A DNA stretch of 64,000 nucleotides from Sesamum alatum (GCA_034509735.1 JACGWO010000002.1:45029702-45093701), one strand, 5' to 3'. Shown: positions 12,893 to 26,000, counted from the stretch's first letter. Program-made: numbers and translations. Notes: a model not told the origin generated them from the sequence alone.

Positions 12893-13594
12893 TGATGATG
12901 TAAGAAATGTGCTACACAAGAATAAATTGATAAAGAAGAGAGTTTTCTCGTCATTCATAGTCTTTTTTTTTTTTTTTTCCTTTTCTCTTTGGTCTGTCTT
13001 TTATTTGGTCTCCTAAGGAGTGTTTATAGGACTTACATCGGGATGATCTCGTAAAATATTTTCGGGAGGATCCTCCTTGATACTTGTCCTTGTGGGAAAT
13101 CTCTTACTAGATCAATGATGATATTATTTTTAATTCCACTTGACAAATAGGGATCTTCCTTCTGTAGTCTGTACATTGTATTTTTAGAATCCACACTTCA
13201 TTTCCCGATCAAGTTTTATGGAGGTCGTCCTTTTCCCTATTCGAAGCCTTTGGCTTCATATTCATACATACTCTCCTTTTATGGGGGAGATTGAATTCAT
13301 ACCTCCCCCCTCCCCCTCCTTCATGTTCTTTCGGGTCACTCTGTATTCTTTTCCATAGGGCTACCTCGTATTCTTCATAGTAAGGATATCTCATACTTTC
13401 TGTGTGGGGTTATCTCATACTCTTCGGGCCATCTCGTATCCTTCTTTGTGGGGCTACTTTGCATTCTTTGAGGCCATCTCATATCCTTCTCTGTGGGACT
13501 ACCTTGTGTTGCGGGACACCTCATATTCTTCTATGTGGGGCTACCTCGAATTCTTTACTATGAGGTCGTATTTCAAGCCTCTTTACCCATATCA
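12893..13594 (-). repeat. 3' LTR of the outer element
   Basis: A 702-bp copy, TG...CA. It shares long stretches with 20006-20634 (AATTGATAA, GAGAGTTTTCTC, TTTGGTCTCCTAAGGAG, TTCATATTCATACATACTCTC) with scattered substitutions and indels, so the pair is old. Confidence 0.75.
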
Positions 13595-13857
13595 TAAGTC
13601 CCCAGTTTTATCACTCATTTCAAATATATTCGGAATAGAACTTTTCAATTTGAATTCCTCATCATTGCCTTTTGTTATGGCGGTAGGAGAGAGGTTCTTT
13701 TACCCGTCGGTCTCCGACCTTCTTATCCAAGTCATGATTATCTAAAAAAGTAACCCCCCACCTTTTACCCTAGCTCATCCACGCGTCGATCATCGAGTTG
13801 TCAACACTTCTTTTTCACCGCCTCTGCTTGGCCACATATTCTTTTCACTGCCCCTTT

Positions 13858-15132
13858 TGTTGGAAAAATAATTTGCCACAGAGACAATAGTAGTAATCGT
13901 TTTAAAATAACAATCAGGTTTTACAAACAGTTTTGAAACCAAAACACAAGAAACACGTTAGAACCAAATAACACGAAACAGTTAGCAATACTGTTATAAC
14001 GATAAAGTAAAACTAATTACTATGAGAATTGTATCGTAACAATTCTCTGTCCAATGATATGAACAAACCGAATCACAGATAATCTGCTTGCCTTGAGAAA
14101 TTATACGTTCCGTACTGAATGTGCACACGGGTACTACGCAACTTCTTCCAGGATAAGACGGTTTCAGTTCTAACGGTATGCACTTTATCGAAGAACACCT
14201 CGAAACAACACTCAGTAGCCTTTGGGAAACTGAAGCTCAAAACTCAAAAATTGTAGGACAAACACTCTCGGATTTGAGATAGAAATTCGAGAGAAGAGAG
14301 CAAAAGAGAGAAGAATATGTGTTGTTCGTTTTTTTCGTTGGTGTTCGTTGGTGTATTGTTGAAGTGAGGCCTTGCAACCTTACATAGGCAAGGCTATCAG
14401 CGGTTACAACTTTCATATTAATTACCATCATTAGTGCAACATTAAACCACCATTAAGGCTGACATAAATAGCCATTAACGGAATTTAAAACAGTTTTAAA
14501 TATAGGTTTAAAAACCATTAAACGCTTATTAAAACCAGGCATTAAAGCCAGCTGAAACCGCCACATAAATACGAGAGTTTCAGGTTTGTAATAAATCAAC
14601 ATTTAATCCAGGTTAAAAAAATCTGGTATTAAAACACCATTAAAACGGGTTTTAAAACAGTTTTTCAAAACCATTTGATAGTCATAAATGCACCGGATTT
14701 TATCATATAAATCTAAATATTTTTGCTGTAAAAAGATAGATACTGAGATTGAGACATTCGCGCCCGCGCCCACGCCCGCGCCCGTGCCCGTGCCGGAGCC
14801 GGGCGGCGGCGGAGCGCGTATGGAGCAACCCCATGTTCACTCTAGTCTCCATAACACTTCAAACATATATTGAACATTGAACTTGATATAAGGAGTTTAA
14901 GTTATCCTTAAACTTTCAATGTGAGACAACATTCAGTGTAAAACACTCATCCCCACATACACCTTTATATCCTTATCAAAGCTCCATACTTTTCCATCAT
15001 ATTCCTATGTAGGACAAGTGTAACCCCTCTATTTCTCTCACAATCTAATCTATGGATTCATGTGTAATTGAACCTATATTTTAGAACAAATTTGTTGTTA
15101 CAAATTAACATTATAAAATGTCAATTATAACA
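13858..15132 (-). repeat. 3' LTR of the copia element
   Basis: About 1275 bp, TG...CA, directly after the G-rich presumed polypurine tract. It contains an unusually GC-rich hexamer-like array (about 14758-14818) in otherwise AT-rich sequence. The matching 5' copy is absent from the right end of the insertion. Confidence 0.65.
14758..14818. repeat. GC-rich hexamer-like array inside the copia LTR
   Basis: About 60 bases of CGCCCG/CGCCCA/GTGCCC-type units followed by GGGCGGCGGCGGAGCGCG, in an LTR that is otherwise AT-rich. A frame reading PAPTPAPVPVPEP is a by-product of the repeat and is not treated as a gene. Confidence 0.6.
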
Positions 15133-15667
15133 ATCCCCCAAAAATCCATAGATTTGAACTCAAGCTTCTGTGACTTGCTTTCAGTAATGGTACCTCCCGG
15201 TTTGAACCACTACCTAAGTTATCTAACGTCAGCTGTCATCGGGTCAAATGGAACTACGCCTTGAATTTGAGCCCGTGGTTGTGACAGCGTCTGTTAGTAA
15301 CAACAAGCCACCGGCTTTGTGTTGATCTTTAGGGTTGACACGTTAGGCCATGTATCCTGATCCTGTTCATTGAATGTTTTCAGGAATAACCCCATTCCTT
15401 AGTTGCGGCCAAACAACTCCATTCACTTAATTGGGCGTCTCCAAGGATGCACTGCTAAGCATCTCGTCTATAAAGACTTGATCCCATTCAGAGTTAAAAC
15501 TCTTACTATACTTGCAGTAACAACACCTTCCAGAATTACAGGGGACAGACTCCAGACACAAAGTATTAGTCTATTTTTAGGCGCTCGGATATCCCCTACG
15601 ACTTGTTAATACCACATTGAACTTTCTTTGTGGGATCTCCACTTGGAAGGTTGGGTTACTATCGTAG

Positions 15668-17365
15668 TTATATCACTGAGGGATTCAGTCTCATCCCCAA
15701 TCTGGATTTTTGTACTTGTGACAGATCTAATCCTTTCGTCAAAGGATCAGCCACATTGTCCTTTGTTCCTACAAAGTCAATGCCTATAACTCTGTCCGAC
15801 GCTAATGCCCGTATAGACTTAAGTCTAACTTGGATGTGTCTTTTTGTCTTTTGGTTGTATTTACGACTACGAACCTTTGCTAGTGGTCTGACTATCACAA
15901 TGTACAACAATAGGTGAAAGAGGCTGGCTTACAATGGAAAGTTGTAGTAACAACCCATACAACCATTCTGCCTCGGTACTAGTCGTATCCAACGCACATA
16001 ACTCGGCTTCAAAAGTAGACTGGGTTATCAAAGTCTTTTTTGCAGACTTCCAGGAGACTGCGCCCCCACCTAAGGTAAATACATATCTTGAACACCCATT
16101 AGTTCCGGAGTTTTTGGCTACCCAACTAGCATCACTATAACCTTCCAAAACAGCTGGGAATCTGCCATAATGAATGGACAGTGACACTGTGCCCTTAAGG
16201 TACTTTAGTACTCTATCCAAAGCTCTCCAATGAGTTTTGTCCGGACAACTCGTGTATCTAGCCAACTTCGAGACAGAAAATGAAATGTCTGGTCTCGTGC
16301 CATTTGCCAGATACTACAAACTCCCAGTAATTTGGGAATACCTTAGTTGTGCAACAGGTATACCACTTTCATTTTTGAATAAAGCCACAGAAGGATCATA
16401 TGGTGTCTTAGCAATTCTACTGTTCTGATAGCCAAATTTCTCAATTATCTTCTCAACATAGTGATATTGAGAGCTATCCCATCAGTTGACCGAATCAACT
16501 TGATGCCAAGAATTACATTTGGCTCACCCATATCCTTCATTTCAAACTTCATTTCCATAATAATGTCTAAAGATGATCCTATTAACAGAATATCATCTAC
16601 ATACAAGCATAGAATGATAATTTTATCTCCTTTAACTTTTCAGTAAACGCACTTGTCATTCTCATTCACGATGAAGCCAAACGCAAGAATAGTTTCATCA
16701 AACTTTTCACGCCACTGTTTGGGTGCTTGCTTAAGTCCATAAAGAGACTTAACAAGTTTACAAACCTTGTGCTCGTTACCATGAGCTACAAATCCCTCAG
16801 GCTGATCGTATATCTCTTCCTCTAGTTCACCATACAAGAAGGCTGTTTTCACATCCATCTGGTGAATCGGAAGATTATACACTGAAGCTAATGTTATAAG
16901 CACCCAGATTGTAGTCAACCGAGCTACCGGAGAAAAGTTATCGAAATAGTCTATTCCCTCATTTTGTTTAAAACCCTTAGCCACCATTCTGGCCTTAAAC
17001 TTATCAATGGTCCCATCAGGTTTCAGTTTCTTCTTAAAGATCCACTTACACCCAATTGTAGTACACCCCGGAGGGAGATCGACTAGCACCCATGTCCCGT
17101 TAGAGACAATGGAGTCCATCTTATTTTGACAGCTTCCTTCCAATGCTTGACTTTAGAAGAAGGCATAGCATCTTTGAAGGTTACATGCTTGTCCTCGATA
17201 TTGTAAGTGACAAAGTCACTTCCAAAATCCTTGACGATCCTAGCTCTCTTACTCCGTCTAGGTTCATCTGACTCTTCATGAGTCTGACTAGTACTACTAG
17301 GATTAACCCCCACATTTGTCATCTTTTCCACATGTTCAGGAATAGAATTGGAGGTAAGTGAATCA
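15668..17365 (-). pseudogene. Copia reverse transcriptase and RNase H region (degenerate)
   Basis: RT is clear: TTIGCKWIFKKKLKPDGTID, KARMVAKGFKQ, QMDVKTAFLYGELEEEIYD and SLYGLKQAPKQW, followed by a nonsense codon near 16640 (a TGA after KCVY). The catalytic YVDDILLIG lies just beyond it. RNase H is at 15867-16265 (GYSDASWVAKNSGTNGCSRY), with the usual C-terminal LTKGL motif near 15730. The region is homologous to pol of Tnt1-like elements and is inactive. Confidence 0.85.
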
Positions 17366-18931
17366 TCAAGTGAAAACACTAGGAGGTATTCCCGTTTTCA
17401 TGGGAAATACATCTTCCAGGAAAGTAGCATCACGAAATTGGAATATTGTGTTGACCTCAATGCCTGAAAAGTCTGATTTAATAACCAGAAATCTCAGTGC
17501 ATAACTTGTCTCCACATAGCCCAAGAACACAACATCAACAGTCTTAGGGCCCAATTTCTTTCTCTTGTGTTCAGGGACCAGTACCTTTGCTAGGCACCCC
17601 CACACTCGAAAGTATTTGAGGCTTGGCTTCCACCCTTTTCATAACTTGAAAGGAGTACTCGTATTGTGTTTCAGAGGGACTCTATTCAGAATATGGCAAT
17701 CCATATTCAAAGCCTCTCCCCACAAATACTTAGGTAACCAAGGTTAACAGAAGACTGTTAATTATGTCTTTAAAGGTTCTATTCTTTCGTTCAACTATTC
17801 CATTAGACGAAGAGGAATATGGAGGAGTCTCCTCATGAATTATGCCAAAATTTTGACAATATTCACTAAACTTACTCGACTCATATTCTCCTCCTCTATC
17901 AGACCTTAATCGTTTAAGTTTCTTACCAGTTTGGGTTTCCGCTTCATTTTTAAATAAAATAAATTTATCTAACGCTTCATCTTTATTAGAAAGACATAAC
18001 AGTATTTACTGCAATCATCTATAAAGGTTATAAAATATCACTTGTAGTCCTTAGTCAAAATCCCATTAAACTCACAAATATCAGTGTGCACCAAATCAAG
18101 TATTTCCGAATCCCTTTCAACTGATTGATAGGGTTTCCTAACTTGTTTAGCTTCTACACAAATTTCACATTTGTGACCTCGTTCAATTTCATGACTAGGT
18201 ATTAAATCAAGATTCATCATTCGTTTAATTGAACCCAGATTTAAATGACCTAATCTACTATGCCACAAAGAAGTAGATTCGACATTCAAAATAATAGAAT
18301 CAGATTCAGCAATATCATTGCTATCAACTCGAATTTTGAACAACCCATCAGACAAATATCCTTTGCCAACAAAAATACCAAAATATTGAATTATCACTTT
18401 ATTAAATTTAAAAGATAATTCATATCCCTCACTGACTATTACAGAACCACTGATAATATTTCTTCTAATAGTAGGTACATGGTGAACTTTTTGCAATGAC
18501 AAAATGCGCCCTGAAGGAAATTTCAAGTCCACGCTTCCTATCCCAAGTACTTCAGCAGTACTAGAATTCCCCATGCTTACTGTCCTTCCATTTATGGCTT
18601 GATAAGACACAAAGAGCGATTTGTCAGCACAGACGTGCACATTTGCTCCAGTGTCAATCAACCAATCAAATGGTTCATAAATAGTAAGGAGTTCGGGTTG
18701 TTCAGAAACATACCCTTCAGTTGCTCCTGAGGTGCTAGCATTGCTAGTTCCTCCCACAACCATGTTGACGGCTGCGTGCCCGGACTTGGCCTTTTTATTA
18801 GGACAGTCCTTAGCCCAGTGTCCCACCTGCCCACAGTTCCAGCAGGGTTTGCTTGCTTTTGGTTTCTTGTTTTTAATGACTTTGCCTTTGCCTTTATCGA
18901 TGGTTTTCGAGTTCAGGTTAACCTTATTCAC
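17366..18931 (-). pseudogene. Copia zinc knuckle, protease and integrase region (degenerate)
   Basis: The open segment 18038-18931 shows a CCHC knuckle (CWNCGQVGHWAKDCP), an aspartic protease site (WLIDTGANVHVC) and an integrase zinc-binding region (HSRLGHLN ... CEICVEAKQ). The integrase core continues in broken frames to about 17366, with a typical segment reading KKLGPKTVDVVFLGY. Interruptions near 18038 and 17605 prevent a continuous polyprotein. Confidence 0.8.
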
Positions 18932-19608
18932 TTTCTTTTTCCCAATTACTAAATTGGCCTTTGTTGATGCTCAACCGGCATCTTGTGGGTCTGGTTCCTG
19001 TGCTCTTCCTCAATGCTTATCGTGACCATAAGATCATCCAGAGATATTCTCCTTTTCTGATGCTTGAGTGTCATGCCAAAACTTTCCCAAGACTTGGAAA
19101 ATTTATCCACTATGGTCATGACCAGAAACTTCTCGGGAAGCTTCATCTCAGCATCAGACAGAGAATGCTTAAGATTGATAATCTCATGCATCTGTTCAGT
19201 TACAGATCTTCCCTCGACCATTTGATACCTCATGAACTTGGAAACAAAATACTTTTCGAGTCCTTGCTCTTCAGTATTTTATTTCCTGTTCAACTCATCC
19301 CACAACGATTTTGCAGTGTAAGAATCGGAACAGTAGACATCAAAAAGCGTATTTGACATCGCTAACAAAATAGCTCATATGCCTATTTGATCCCGCTCGG
19401 TACACTGAGCAATCTCAGCTGTCTTAGGATCGATTTCAGTTGGTTTTGGGCAAGTCACCTGAATAACCGACAAAAGTCCGTTCATCGTCAATCATATTTT
19501 CATTCATTGTTGCCAACATTTGAAAAATTGGCCCGAAAACTTTTCCGGCATCCCGGATAAGTTGACTTTTGGGGCGATCGGAATAGCGACAGAAATTGCA
19601 TCGGCCAT
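18932..19608 (-). pseudogene. Copia gag region (degenerate)
   Basis: Starts at ATG 19606-19608 (MADAISVAIPIAP) and is frame-broken soon after. A readable segment at 18949-19233 resembles copia gag (UBN2-like wording such as EKFLVMTIVDKFSKSWESF). The zinc knuckle lies in the next open segment. Frame changes show that no full gag can be made. Confidence 0.7.
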
Positions 19609-20005
19609 TTTAATAATTAAGAAGCAGAAAGTAAATCACATATTTTAAAAATCAAAATCCAAATTTTTAAAACCGCAAAACAATAACTGTTTTCGTTCCA
19701 ACGAAAAAACCTGATTTCAAAACCTATAATTTCTTCAAGATTGTTTTTCCAACACCTTTTCCCCCTTCTTTCCCTTCTATAAATGCCCAAGCAGCCGTTT
19801 CCTCAGTAGCCCATTCAAATTTGGCTCATACATATTGGGAGTTGAGCTGCATTCAGAGGAATTTTCATTGCTAGTTCGGTTATTTTCTCGTCTTTTGGGA
19901 TAAGAGGGAGCTTTTTTTGTTTCCCCTCTTCCAACTTCTCTCAGCCCTAGCATAACTTGTCACCTTACCATTCTATCGATTGAGTTTGCACAAACGACGC
20001 CAATT

Positions 20006-20634
20006 TGATGATGTAAGAAATGTGTTACTCAAGTATAAATTGATAAGAAGAGAGTTTTCTCATCATTTGTAGCATTTTTTCACCATTTCTTTTCTCTCTT
20101 TGATCTGTCCTTTATCTGGTCTCCTAAGGAGCTATTTATTGGCCTCACATCAGGTTGACCTCGTAAAATATCTTTGAGAGGATCCTCCTTAATACTTATC
20201 CTCGTAGGAAATCTCTTATAAGATCTATGAGGATATTGTTTTTTAATTCCACTTGGTAATGGGAATCTTCCACATGTCGTATTTTTGAGTCCACACTTCT
20301 CTTCCAGGTTAGGTTTTATGGAGCTCGTCCATTTCCCTCGTCAAATCCTTTGCCTTCATATTCATACATACTCTCATTTTATGGGGGAGATCATATTCAT
20401 ATCCCCCACGCCCCTTTATGCTCTTCAGGGGCACTTCGTATTCTTTGTTGTATTCTTTTCCGCAGGGGTACCTCGTATTTTTCTCTGCGGGGATATCTCG
20501 CACTTTCTCTGTAAGATTAGCTTGTACTCTTCAAGGCCACCTCGTATCCCTCATTGTGGGGCTACCTTGTATTCTTCAGGCCATCTCATATTTTTCTCTA
20601 TGAGGCCGTATTTTAGGCCTCTTTACCCATATCA
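20006..20634 (-). repeat. 5' LTR of the outer element
   Basis: A 629-bp copy matching 12893-13594. In minus orientation it starts TGATATGGGTAAAGAGGCC and ends CTTACATCATCA, directly before the putative primer-binding region. It is shorter than its partner because of indels. Confidence 0.75.
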
Positions 20635-20639
20635 CTACC

Positions 20640-23031
20640 AAATTAAAATACACTTGTATTTTAATATACACAATAAAAATGGTATATAAATATTACGAAA
20701 ATGGTAGCAACTTATTTTCCAAATGTATTTGAATGTGTAGTGATTATAGTTGACGCGAGACGAAAATATATGAAATAAACAATAAAAATACAATAATTAC
20801 AACAACGTGATTTGGCAAATACATTAAATAAAATCAAACATTTGCTACTTTATTATTAAACTAAAGATTGAAAAGTCATGTCTTAACAAGTCGATGTAGA
20901 GGTTCACACTTTATTACGTACGATAAAGAATAAATTTTGAGATTTTGGTCGAGAATAGTTAAGATTGATTCTCATTAATTAATCAATCTCCAATGATCAA
21001 TAAACAATAATTTCACTAATTGGCAGTCAACAATAGTTGATGCTGATGCCCAATTTGTATATGTACAAACAAGATAAGGTTTCGCGGACTTAATAATTAA
21101 TTGAGATGTGGTCACATGAATTCAACTAATTATTATAATTATTGTGGACTGAGACATAAAAATGAGATATTAGGCTGAAATCTTGCATGTGGGATGCACA
21201 GGAAGCCCTTCACATGGTACTTGCTAATTACTGTCGCAATACCAACATCTTATTATTTTAAATAAAAGCTGCTGCTTGTCTGAAGAACCAAATTGGAATT
21301 TATACAGTGAACTTTCCGAATATACTCTTATAAATTATGTTATTTTCTGCCCAAATTAATGTATACATCCTTATGCTTGAGGTGGGATCCACTCATATAT
21401 GTACTAAGAAGACAAAAAGAATTGCGGAATTCCAATTGGTTGTGTTGGATCGACCCGATTTGAACTAACTTAATTATGAGAGTATTTGTGCGTGCTTTAA
21501 AAAAGTGTTTTTTAACTTTTGGATGCTGAAAAGCACTTTTAAGGTGTTCGGGATGCTGAAAGCACTTTTAAGCCAAAAGTTGGAGTTGCTTTGGCTTTTT
21601 TATAGATAAATTCAACTTTTTTAGACTATTTTACCCTTATTATAATAATTTCAATTCGATTTTATCCCTTTTAATGTATTTTCAAAATTGTTCATCTAAA
21701 GTTGATGTTAGAAATTTTGAATAATTTGAATAATTTATCACCAACAAAATTTACAATTTCACATGTTTAATTTTTAAAATTTTACTATTTTATTTTCTAT
21801 ATTATATGATATTATTGATAAATCATAGAAAAATATAAATTAAATTGCTAGGATTAATTAAAAAATAATTCTTATTTTATCAACATTGTAAGTTTATTTA
21901 TTGTGCATGAATGAACAATTATATTACATAATAGAAACATTATTGAACTAAACATCAAGTTTTTCTATTAGTCTTGAATATTTTAATAATATAAATTATA
22001 ATTATTTTTAAAAAAATTAAATATGAGATATACTAATCAAAATAAAAATTATTATTCTTGAGGAAAAATAATTATTATAATCTAGAGATAAGTGCAAATA
22101 TTAAGGCAAAATAGCATATGTTTAATACATGGGGACAAAATGGTCTTTAATCAATTAAATATGTGTTAGAAGTATTTTTCTCCCAAACACTACCAATTTA
22201 GCTTTTATCTGCTTTTCACTTTTTTTTTACAAACACTACACACTACAACTTCCAATTTTTTCTACAAAAATCACTTATTTAAAAGCCGAAGTTCTCGCAA
22301 ACAATCCCGTCTTCTTATATTCTGGTCATACCTAATCACCTTTAATCGATTGTATACAACTCTGTTCATATCACCTTGATGTGACTGATCTAAAAGATCG
22401 AAATTATAAATGCCTCAACATCCGATTGTCGTATATGTAATATTGTTTACGCGTTTATTGCACTAATTTTATCATTGGACTGACCGATTTTTGAGTCGGA
22501 GGAATATAATCGAGGCCTTCCTAGAGGAAGTTCAATATCTTGCATCATTGACAAAATCTTGCGACTTTAGAACATAACTGAAAGCAGCCTCAGACCTTAA
22601 ACAGCGTATATACATTACGTCAACAAACAGATTTTCTTCTTCAGAAACATAACAACCCTGTTCGCCTAAACCAGGAAAGAATGGTGCTAGAGCTAACTTC
22701 TTCTTTTTAATAAAAAAAAAAAAAAAAAAAAAAAGAGACGACGTTTTTCTGTTTAGTTTTTACAACATCGTTTACAGCAATGAGGTTTCGTCACCAGCTA
22801 GTTGTCTTAACAAACACGACGAACATGAGCACAGGCATGTTGAGGATGCCCTTGAACGAACGTTCTTACACGTACATGATACATCGACCTGTACAAAAGC
22901 AGCATATGTGGCAAGTGATTTTACCCGCTGCTTGAACTTGCTGTTCCATTTCTGTCAACAACCATATTACTTTCTTCGTTTCTGTTTGATTTGACGTATG
23001 CTATGTTACAGCTGATACGATGAATCAGATA
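20640..23031. other. Intergenic region with one MITE-like element and the 3' flank of the DXS-like gene
   Basis: AT-rich, no supported gene. It holds a MITE-like element (about 21480-22308, listed separately) and a 23-base poly-A run (22712-22734). The last few hundred bases are the 3' flank of the minus-strand DXS-like gene. Confidence 0.55.
21480..22308. mobile_element. MITE-like element with diverged inverted ends
   Basis: The left part, GAGTATTTGTGCGTGCTTTAAAAAAGTG followed by TTTTT, is mirrored at the right by TTTAAATAAGTGATTTTT read on the opposite strand before GGATTGTTTG. Internal copies of GGATGCTGAAAAGCACTTTTAA occur twice near 21521-21573. The middle is AT-rich and non-coding. No clear target duplication was seen, so the exact ends and superfamily are uncertain. 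Confidence 0.45.
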
Positions 23032-26000
23032 CTAGCACATCAAGAGAAGAGCGTCACGAGTGCGGCCAAGCAGATTTAAGGCTGTCGCAGCGATGTGATT
23101 GCCTGATAGGCCAGCAAGAGCGAGTTGGTCTTGGGGCAATGCACCCTCGATGTAGTCATCAGGTAGAGTCATGGGCCGCCACTGGAAAAGAAATCGAACA
23201 TGTTGAACAAGAAAGAATTTAGGCATCAAAGAGTTGATGAATTTGTCAATGGTGCAGTTTGAATTCTTGCAATTTAGAACTATCAAATCTTGTCTGAATT
23301 CCATCAATGAATTAGCAGTTGAGAGATCCTACCATTCCTTGATATAAAAGGTAAAATATAAATAGAAAGAATAAACTGAATTCATCAGAAGAACAAAATA
23401 TGTTTAAAAGAGTTACCTTAACTCCAGCATCAAGCAGCCCGTCGAGAGAAATGAATTGAGCAACATGTGCTCCAAATCCTCCAACGGAGCCTTCCTCGAC
23501 TGTGATCAGGAATTTGTGGTTCTTGCATAACGTCCTCACTAAGTTTATGTCAAGCGGCTTGCAAAATCTTGCATCAGCAACGGTAACATCAATGCCCAGC
23601 TTCGCAAGAAGAGAATGTGCTCTAAGACAATTTTGTACCATTGAACCGAAGCCCAGGAGAGCAACATCTTTACCCTCTAAAAGTATTCTCCCTTTACCAA
23701 TCTGCCACATTCATGGCTTCAGTACAGTGGTATAAACAATCCATCCAAGAGGTATAAGTGAATCGTGAAATTTCAAGAAACGAGGCAACTAGGAGGTGAT
23801 AACGTGAGAACTATAACCATTGATGCAGATAACCGTCTAAGACAAATATAATTAGCATGTGGAATAGCGTAATTCAGGTTATTCACGGGAGCAACTCAGT
23901 CGGGAGAATGTAAGAGGAGAATCGCTTCAAAACAACCTAAATATGTATACGGAATGTACCGGTAATCTTACAATGTCAAAATTGGATCACAAGAATAACA
24001 TACTAAGTTTCATAGAGCAGCTTCACATTGATGAGGTAATGGGTGTTTTCATTTAATTTATAGCAGAAAAACATGGTCACAGGTTTCAGGTGCACGCAGC
24101 ATTACCTCGATCGTTTCTCCTACATATGGTTTAGGGCTCGTCAGTGCAACGGCACCTCTAGGATAGCGAAAGCAAACTGGCCTGTCATGAATGCGGACAG
24201 TGGTAGCCACCATATGGGCAAGCTCAATCTCATCAGATGGAGCCATCACAATCATGTTTGGCAAACATGACATGAATGTTATATCAAATGCTCCGGAATG
24301 TGTTGCACCATCAGACCCCACTAAACCTGCACTTGTGATCACGAAACGTACGGGAATTTTCTGCCGGTCCACATCATGGATTACCTAAGAGGGTTAGGAG
24401 GAAGTAATATGCATGATGTTCCTCTATGTATACACGCAAAACTAATATTATATCACAAGTATGTGTTCTAGCTTGTGTGTTTGTGTGTGCGTAGAGAATG
24501 GAACGGGGAAAGCCAGAAAGATGAGGTAGTGAAAACCTGGTCATATGCTCTCTGGAGGAATGCTGATGGGATTATACAAAAAGGTTTCAATCCCCCACAA
24601 GACAGACCAGCCGAGAATGTAACTGCATGCTGCTCAGCCATGCCAACATGAAAAAACTTATCCAGCAATTTGTCTTTCAATAATTGAAATGACGGCTCCA
24701 TTCCCATTCCTGCATGGACCACTACTATATCTTCATCTCTTTCCGATTCTGTGATTAAAGCCTCCACAAAGTGGTCACTGTATGTTTTAGGCCTCGAATT
24801 GCAGGGTAAAGATTCAATGTTGATGGAACCTGCTTACCCAAAATTAGCAAAAGACGACCACATTAAATGATAGATAAGATATGCAGCAAAGTAATCCCTA
24901 TTGCGAAAGAAGTAACTGACTCAGGAAATTCAAGTCACCAGCAACACCAGAAATTAGTCTTTTTATGCTCTGTTATCATCTACATTTGTTTTTGCTGGTC
25001 GTGTGATACTTCATCAAGCACATATATTGACGTGACAGAAACTAAACCACTATAGCTAGTGATCGTGAATGCAGCAAACCTTCATGGATTTCATCAGAAG
25101 TTTCACTCATCTGGTTATCTTCTACTTCGCAATATTCCTTTGTTATGACATGAACCAGAACAGGACCCATTGAGTCCAATGATGCCACTTCGCGCAAAAC
25201 ACAGACAAGGTCTTCGATGTTGTGGCCATCTACTGGGCCAATATAGTACAACCCAAGCTCCTCGAATAGAGTTGATCCTGTAGGACCCATCATACCACGT
25301 GCGTACTCATCAACTTTTGCAGCCCACTCATGCATTCCTCGGCCAATTTTCTTAGTAAGAACCTGAAACAATCACCGATTACTGCGATCATCGTCCCTGT
25401 TGTTGCAATCAAATTTGCTGACATTTAAGAGAAGTGGAGAGAACAGGAAAGAATGTAGTTTGTTCCATGCACATGTTCGAACACAGACAAAAATGTAAAG
25501 TACTAAATAATACACAGGTTTATAGATAAAGGAAATTCTCATGAGTTAAAAAAGGATATTTTGGCGCACAACCCTATTCTTATAATTGTCGAACCCCCTC
25601 AAGAAAGATGTCCTTTCAAGAAAAAGAGTACGAGAAACTAGAAAGTTATAAGTTCAGTGGAAAGATATAATTGGTAAAACCAATTGAAATTATTACTCCC
25701 ATACAATCTATAGACTGATCCCCAACCGCAAAATATTCGAACAGAAAAATATATTTGCTTTAGAAAGACGAAAGTAATTCCGAAAGATTATGCCTATAAA
25801 AACGAGGTGAGATTTCATAATGGTGAAACCTCGGCTTTTGGATTTCCTGCTAGTGATTCCTTGGCTTTTTGAACTGTATGCATGGATTCATGCTACATTA
25901 GAAGCTCACTTAAGTAGGTTGCATTTGTATATTTGGGTTCAACATGAATATCCAAAATCAGAATCGCCAAAAAAGCTAGTATTTTCTGATGTATGATAAG

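Larger units (their letters stand above)
13858..19754 (-). mobile_element. Ty1/copia retrotransposon, decayed, lacking a normal 5' LTR
   Basis: Inserted into the outer element with an exact 5-bp duplication CCTTT at 13853-13857 and 19755-19759. The ends are TGTTGGAAAAA at 13858 and the inverted TTTTTCCAACA ending at 19754. On the minus strand the domain order is gag, zinc knuckle, protease, integrase, reverse transcriptase, RNase H, which is the copia order. A 3' LTR-like region spans 13858-15132 (from TGTTATAATTGAC to TTTTTCCAACA), preceded by a G-run (GGATTTTTGGGGGAT, 15133-15147). The 5' side has only 146 bp between the gag ATG (19608) and the end, with no LTR copy and no recognisable primer-binding site. 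Stops and frameshifts make it inactive. Confidence 0.85.
12893..20634 (-). mobile_element. Non-autonomous LTR retrotransposon (outer), interrupted by a copia element
   Basis: Two direct repeats, 12893-13594 and 20006-20634, both begin TGATGATGTAAGAAATGTG and end CTTTACCCATATCA. Flanking 5-bp sequences are TTACC (12888-12892) and CTACC (20635-20639), a near-perfect target duplication. On the minus strand, the right LTR is followed by TTGGCGTCGTTTGTG, which looks like a primer-binding region of plant gypsy-type elements, and a G-rich tract (ACTGGGGACTTA) precedes the left LTR. Without the copia insertion only about 0.5 kb lies between the LTRs, with no gag or pol, so the original element was about 1.8 kb and non-autonomous. 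Confidence 0.75.

Noticed and set aside
14688..14873. Open frame with PAPTPAPVPVPEP
   Set aside because: It is a translation of the GC-rich hexamer array inside the copia LTR.
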